NCBI GenBank assembly: GCA_020442505.1
Contig: JAGRJZ010000147.1
Location: forward strand, 1 to 9,426
Reading direction: 5' to 3'
Source: Alphaproteobacteria bacterium
Lineage (GTDB): Bacteria > Pseudomonadota > Alphaproteobacteria > Micavibrionales > Micavibrionaceae
DNA length: 9,426 nucleotides
Shown: piece after piece, positions 6,552-9,426 of the stretch
Position numbering within the stretch: the stretch's first letter is position 1
How the letters are laid out: each line of letters opens with the position of its first letter
The notes under the pieces: generated by a model
Database searches by the model: none
Told to the model about the DNA's origin: nothing
Seen by the model: the letters and a program-made list of their open reading frames with translations, nothing else
Made by a program: the position numbers and the translations under genes

Positions 6552-7459
6552 CGGGCTTCCTTGAGGGCGCTCAAAATTTGCTGCTCTACTGCCAGACACG
6601 CCTCGAGCCCGGAGCGATAATCAGGGTATTTCAGGTGTACGTGGAGCGATTCCTTGATTTTGTCATTGTGGATTCGTTTGTTGTCTTCGTAGAAACTCCG
6701 AGCCATAGGGGCCATGTCGGCCTGATCGAACGGGATCAAGGGCGGCGGCTCCATCCCCAGCAAAATACAGGCATAGGCGACCAGTTCTTGGCTCGGGCCA
6801 GGGTGGTCGTCGCAAACATTATAGATGCTGCCCGGGCTGGGATGGTGCATGGAGGCGATCAATACCTGGACGATATCCTCCACATGCACACGGCTAAAGA
6901 CATGGCCCGTTTTGTCAATTCGCCGCGCGATTCCAGCCCTGACGGTGTCCAGCGCGCTGCGGCCTGGGCCGTAAATACCCGCCAGGCGGAAGATGTGAAC
7001 GGGCGCACCCTGAGCAGCGAGCGAGAGCCATTGTTGCTCTGCCAACGCCCGGCGGGAGCCACGTTTGGAGGTTGGACGGATCTCCGAGGTTTCATCCACC
7101 CACAGCCCGCCCCGATCCCCGTAAACGGAGGTCGAGGACAAATAGCCGATCCATTCGATTGTCGGTATTTTAAGAATTTCCGCCGCGTGTAGGTTGAACA
7201 CGAGGCCGCCCTCGTCACCTGGTGGAATGGAAATCAAAAGGTGCGTAACGTCTTTTAGAAAATATTGTGGGTCATCGAGCGGGTGCGCCGTATCGAATAA
7301 AAAACTCTTAACGCCGTGGGAGCGCATCAGGTTGCGTTTTTCCGGATCGCGCGTCGTTCCGGCAATGGACCATCCGCCCTCTTGCTCCAACGCGAAGCTG
7401 AGGTAATCGCATGTATAGCCATACCCGAAACAGAAAAGCTTTTTTTCCGTCTGCGACAT
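6548..7459 (-). CDS. atypical SDR family NAD(P)-dependent oxidoreductase/epimerase-like protein
   Basis: This 303-residue protein has an N-terminal Rossmann fold of the atypical/extended SDR type. Strand 1 leads into FGYGYTCDYL (residues 11-20); the Gly pattern is G12-x-G14 with Cys17 where many relatives have Ala or Gly. GTTRDPEK follows strand 2, LISIPP is at strand 4, and GYLSSTSVYGDRGG carries the Ser/Tyr region. Downstream blocks FRLAGIYGPGRSALD, FSRVHVEDI, YNVCDD and PMARSFYEDNKR are characteristic of a conserved alphaproteobacterial group usually labelled SDR or NAD-dependent epimerase. The substrate is unknown. An AGAGGG-type ribosome binding site lies about 11 nt upstream. It is downstream of fzlA on the same strand with an 86-nt gap, a pairing common in alphaproteobacteria, where queG often also occurs; queG is absent here. 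Confidence 0.85.
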   Translation of the reverse strand: MSQTEKKLFCFGYGYTCDYLSFALEQEGGWSIAGTTRDPEKRNLMRSHGVKSFLFDTAHPLDDPQYFLKDVTHLLISIPPGDEGGLVFNLHAAEILKIPTIEWIGYLSSTSVYGDRGGLWVDETSEIRPTSKRGSRRALAEQQWLSLAAQGAPVHIFRLAGIYGPGRSALDTVRAGIARRIDKTGHVFSRVHVEDIVQVLIASMHHPSPGSIYNVCDDHPGPSQELVAYACILLGMEPPPLIPFDQADMAPMARSFYEDNKRIHNDKIKESLHVHLKYPDYRSGLEACLAVEQQILSALKEAR

Positions 7460-7545
7460 AAATTGTCGGGCCCTCTACCCTTGGGGAGCTTGTGCAGAAA
7501 GACTCCCGTAACCTTCTTTCGGTTATATTTTTCTTGTTTTTTGTT
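7460..7545 (-). other. gap between fzlA and the SDR gene
   Basis: These 86 nt hold an A/T-rich half next to the fzlA stop and a GC-rich half next to the SDR start. On the leftward strand I see no strong terminator, so readthrough from fzlA into the SDR gene is plausible. No additional reading frame stands out. Confidence 0.4.
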
Positions 7546-8214
7546 CTAAAAATCCACGTTTTCATAGTGCGCTGCCGGGGTAAAACCCGGAATGCGGTCC
7601 TCCAACAAGGGCTGGAAGGACGGACGGGATTTTACCTTCGCATACCATTCACGGGCCGCTTCGTGCTCGTCCCACGGGACGTCCCCGATATAATCGATCG
7701 CGGATAAATGCGCCGCGGCCGCAATGTCGGCCAGTGAGAAATCGTCCCCCGCCAGCCAGTTTCGTTTCTCCGTCAGGAACCCGATATAATCCAGATGATA
7801 GTGGATGTTCGCATGTCCCGCGCGAATGGAGGGGCCGTGCGGCTCTCCCAGTTTGAGCATCCGTTTCATGAGTTTTTCCCCGACGAGGTTTTCGCTCACC
7901 TCCCGGTCGAACTTGACGTCGAACCAGCTGACCAGACGACGGGTTTCGGCGCGCTGGACGGGGTCGGCGCCCAACAGGCTAACGGCGGGATAGACTTCCT
8001 CCAGATACTCGCAGATAACTTGGGAATTGGCGATCGTGGTGCCGTCCTCCTCGATCAGGACCGGTACGTCTCCCGCGGGGTTCAAGGCTAGAAACGCCGT
8101 CCGGCGTTCCCAGACTTTTTCTATTTTCTGCTCGAAGGGCAGCTTTTTCTCTGCCAGGACGATACGAACCTTGCGGGAAAAAGGATGGAGCCAGAGATGA
8201 AAAAGGGTCCTCAT
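7546..8214 (-). CDS. fzlA: FzlA-like GST-fold FtsZ-binding protein
   Basis: This 222-residue protein has a GST fold. The N-terminal thioredoxin-like domain (about residues 1-80) contains LHPFSRKVRI, NPAGDVPVL with the cis-Pro, and NSQVICEYLEE. The helical C-terminal domain contains RRLVSWFDVKFDREV, the segment HYHLDYIGFL and DFSLADIAAAAHLSAIDY. It ends in a long tail with RPSFQPLLEDRIPG and AHYENVDF. That tail and the overall pattern match FzlA of alphaproteobacteria, which in Caulobacter binds FtsZ filaments and is needed for constriction without glutathione-transferase activity. The assignment relies on recalled family patterns, and an ordinary GST is the alternative. The ATG at 8214 has a modest AAGG about 11 nt upstream. 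It heads or joins a leftward block with the SDR gene and lies 48 nt downstream of the cytochrome b561 gene. Confidence 0.75.
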   Translation of the reverse strand: MRTLFHLWLHPFSRKVRIVLAEKKLPFEQKIEKVWERRTAFLALNPAGDVPVLIEEDGTTIANSQVICEYLEEVYPAVSLLGADPVQRAETRRLVSWFDVKFDREVSENLVGEKLMKRMLKLGEPHGPSIRAGHANIHYHLDYIGFLTEKRNWLAGDDFSLADIAAAAHLSAIDYIGDVPWDEHEAAREWYAKVKSRPSFQPLLEDRIPGFTPAAHYENVDF

Positions 8215-8262
8215 GATAAAAAGAACCTTACATGAGACAATTGAAAAATAACACCTTTATTT
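8215..8262 (-). promoter_or_regulatory. AT-rich gap upstream of fzlA, possible promoter
   Basis: The 48 nt between the cytochrome b561 stop and the fzlA start are AT-rich in contrast to both genes. Read leftward they contain TGTTAT and a T-run before CAATTGTC, which could support transcription of fzlA. No clear -35/-10 pair at consensus spacing can be chosen by eye. Confidence 0.3.
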
Positions 8263-8829
8263 TCATTCTGTCGGCTTGGTCGGTTTTGTCCAGGGTAGCA
8301 TCCGGGCGATGGTTTCGTCCCTGTCGATGATATGGTGCTTGAGCGCCCCGGCGATATGAAGCGTCAGCGCTCCGATCAGGACAAAGGCGGTGATTTCGTG
8401 GATTTCTTCGGCAAGGTCGTGAAGAGGTTTGCTCTTCCCGACCAGGGCGGGCAGGTCAAACAATCCGAAAAAAGAAACCGGATAGCCGGCAGATGACGAC
8501 AAAAGCCACCCGGAAAGGGGCATGGTGAGCATCGCGAGATAGAGAATGCCTTGAACGCTTTTGGCCAGAACGACTTCCCAGCGCGCATGACCCGCGAGCG
8601 GCGACGGCGTGACGTTCATCAAACGCCATATAATGCGTAGGATGACAAGCATCAAAACCAGCGCGCCGAAAGACTTATGAAGGCCGTAAAGCTTGAGCAT
8701 CTCCGGCCCCGGTTCAAGATCGGCCATGTAGAAGCCGAGCGCAAGCATGCCGATGATCAGCAGCCCGATCACCCAGTGAAACCCCTGGGCGACGAATCCA
8801 AATCGTTCCGCGGTGTTTTTCAGGCACAT
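8263..8829 (-). CDS. cytochrome b561 family diheme membrane protein
   Basis: This 188-residue YceJ/CybB-type cytochrome b561 has four membrane helices and is expected to bind two b hemes in the inner membrane and pass electrons to or from quinone. The candidate heme ligands are H18 (QGFHWVIG), H51 (YGLHKSFG), H144 (EEIHEITA) and H158 (LTLHIAGA). The LYLAMLTMPLSGW segment in helix 3 and a loop with GKSKPLHD are also family-typical. The frame is open 84 codons further upstream, but ATG 8829 gives the normal N-terminus and has AAGGAGA (reverse of 8839-8845) 9 nt before it; the extension would run over the intergenic region and into the M32 gene's start. The redox partner is unknown. A standard name such as cybB is not assigned because paralogues are common. 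Confidence 0.92.
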   Translation of the reverse strand: MCLKNTAERFGFVAQGFHWVIGLLIIGMLALGFYMADLEPGPEMLKLYGLHKSFGALVLMLVILRIIWRLMNVTPSPLAGHARWEVVLAKSVQGILYLAMLTMPLSGWLLSSSAGYPVSFFGLFDLPALVGKSKPLHDLAEEIHEITAFVLIGALTLHIAGALKHHIIDRDETIARMLPWTKPTKPTE

Positions 8830-8977
8830 AATGTGGGGTCTCCTTTTCAAAAACGCATTTTGCGGCTCACGATACGCCAGAACGAACGAAACGAACACTG
8901 TTTTTTTCGTCCCTCTTTTCTTTCGGGCGCGCTTATGATTGTATGGGGGCGGTTTCCCGTCAATATAAGGATTTCCC
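8830..8977. promoter_or_regulatory. divergent promoter region between cytochrome b561 and carboxypeptidase genes
   Basis: This 148-nt region lies between divergent starts. For rightward transcription TATGAT at 8934-8939 is a good -10 match, but no -35 is evident at 16-18 nt. For leftward transcription TATCGT (reverse of 8869-8874) is a weak -10 candidate. A short imperfect tandem of GAAC/GAAA units occupies 8880-8896 and is followed by a T-run at 8899-8908. Confidence 0.4.
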
Positions 8978-9426
8978 ATGCAGTTTCTGGCTTCTCTTTG
9001 GCAAAAGATGACGGCGTATCTGGCGGCGCGGACCGGCAGACTTTGGAAAAAGGTCGCCTCCCGGTTTCTGCCCGTGTCCAAGAAGCCAACGCTTCCCTCC
9101 GGAGAAAAGGCCGCCGTCGCTTCGCCGCCATCTGCGCCCGTGGTCGTCCGCCAGGATCAGGAGCATGCCTGTCCGTTTTACAACGAGCTGAAAATCCGGT
9201 TTCGGGATATTGGGAAGCTCGCCGCGATCGAAGAGACCATGGGGCGGGATTCCCTGACCGCCATGCCCGAGGGCGGCTGGCAAAGCCGGCTGGAGCAGCT
9301 TTCCTATCTCCGGCGGCACTCTCATGAGGCGCTGATGGCGCCGGAGGTCGCCCGTCTGATCGAAAAGGCGAAAGACCATCGGGAAAACAACGCGGACGAT
9401 TGGGATTCCTGGGACTGCGCGAATCT
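8978..9426 (+). CDS. M32 family carboxypeptidase, N-terminal part (runs off the window)
   Basis: The frame from ATG 8978 is open to the window edge, giving 149 codons. TAAGGA at 8966-8971 lies six bases before the start. From about residue 65 the sequence fits the N-terminus of M32 metallocarboxypeptidases (COG2317): YNELKIRFRDIGKL, then an AMPEGG motif at 95-100, SRLEQLSYLRRHSHEAL and APEVARLIEKA, then DDWDSWDCANL. M32 enzymes cut single residues from peptide C-termini using a metal held by HEXXH, which would lie beyond the window. Two oddities are visible. About 64 residues precede the usual start, basic and Trp/Leu-rich at first, then Pro/Ala/Lys-rich. The usual His-Trp-Asp before the MPEGG block reads Gly-Arg-Asp (89-91). 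Family assignment is good; activity cannot be judged from this fragment. Confidence 0.75.
   Translation, partial: MQFLASLWQKMTAYLAARTGRLWKKVASRFLPVSKKPTLPSGEKAAVASPPSAPVVVRQDQEHACPFYNELKIRFRDIGKLAAIEETMGRDSLTAMPEGGWQSRLEQLSYLRRHSHEALMAPEVARLIEKAKDHRENNADDWDSWDCAN

Noticed and set aside
6341..7192. Long rightward open frame (283 codons) opposite the SDR gene
   Set aside because: It is antisense to a well-supported SDR gene and overlaps the murJ end. Its translation is Arg/Gly-rich and low in family-like motifs, as expected for a shadow frame in GC-rich DNA.
7509..7536. Possible rightward terminator (TAACC/GGTTA stem then T-rich run)
   Set aside because: The stem has only five pairs with two G-C pairs, and no rightward gene ends here, so a terminator role is not supported.
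8830..9081. Upstream extension of cytochrome b561
   Set aside because: It would add 84 residues of low-complexity, basic sequence before a normal b561 start and would overlap the divergent carboxypeptidase gene; ATG 8829 has a good AAGGAGA site.
8677..9327. Rightward open frame (216 codons) overlapping the b561 and carboxypeptidase genes
   Set aside because: It is antisense to cytochrome b561 and out of frame with the M32 reading frame, which shows recognisable family sequence; its product is Arg-rich without motifs.

Overview
The window looks like ordinary chromosomal DNA of a moderately GC-rich alphaproteobacterium. The evidence is an FzlA-type GST-fold protein with the alphaproteobacterial C-terminal tail, the BamD and MurJ sequence types, a TrmN6-like methyltransferase close to a long-chain polyprenyl diphosphate synthase, and an alphaproteobacterial atypical SDR. 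The lineage below class level cannot be fixed from this sequence. I see no rRNA, tRNA, CRISPR array, insertion sequence or phage gene.

Layout. (a) 116-961(+): bamD, the outer-membrane assembly lipoprotein, meets a convergent TrmN6-like tRNA methyltransferase (958-1698, -) and shares 4 nt with it. (b) An AT-rich divergent promoter region (1699-1764) separates the methyltransferase from a rightward cluster: a small SemiSWEET/PQ-loop membrane protein (1765-2100), ispB (2139-3146) and guaC (GMP reductase, 3187-4227). (c) A 212-nt AT-rich gap with a good extended -10 promoter leads to a stand-alone, partly degenerate receiver-domain protein (4440-4946), then murJ (lipid II flippase, 4986-6551). 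(d) murJ ends tail-to-tail, again sharing 4 nt, with a leftward block: an atypical SDR oxidoreductase (6548-7459), fzlA (7546-8214) and a cytochrome b561 (8263-8829). (e) A 148-nt divergent region precedes a rightward M32-family carboxypeptidase (8978 to the window edge) that carries an unusual N-terminal extension.

Functional themes. Much of the window serves the envelope and division: BamD (outer membrane protein insertion), IspB (here probably the quinone side chain), MurJ (lipid II export) and FzlA (FtsZ-associated constriction control). The rest is housekeeping: tRNA modification, purine interconversion and membrane electron transfer.

No convincing new multi-gene system is visible. The items most worth a second look are the output-less receiver protein with its own promoter and leader upstream of murJ, the N-terminally extended carboxypeptidase with an altered conserved motif, the AT-richer SemiSWEET gene, and the E. 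coli-type guaC behind ispB.
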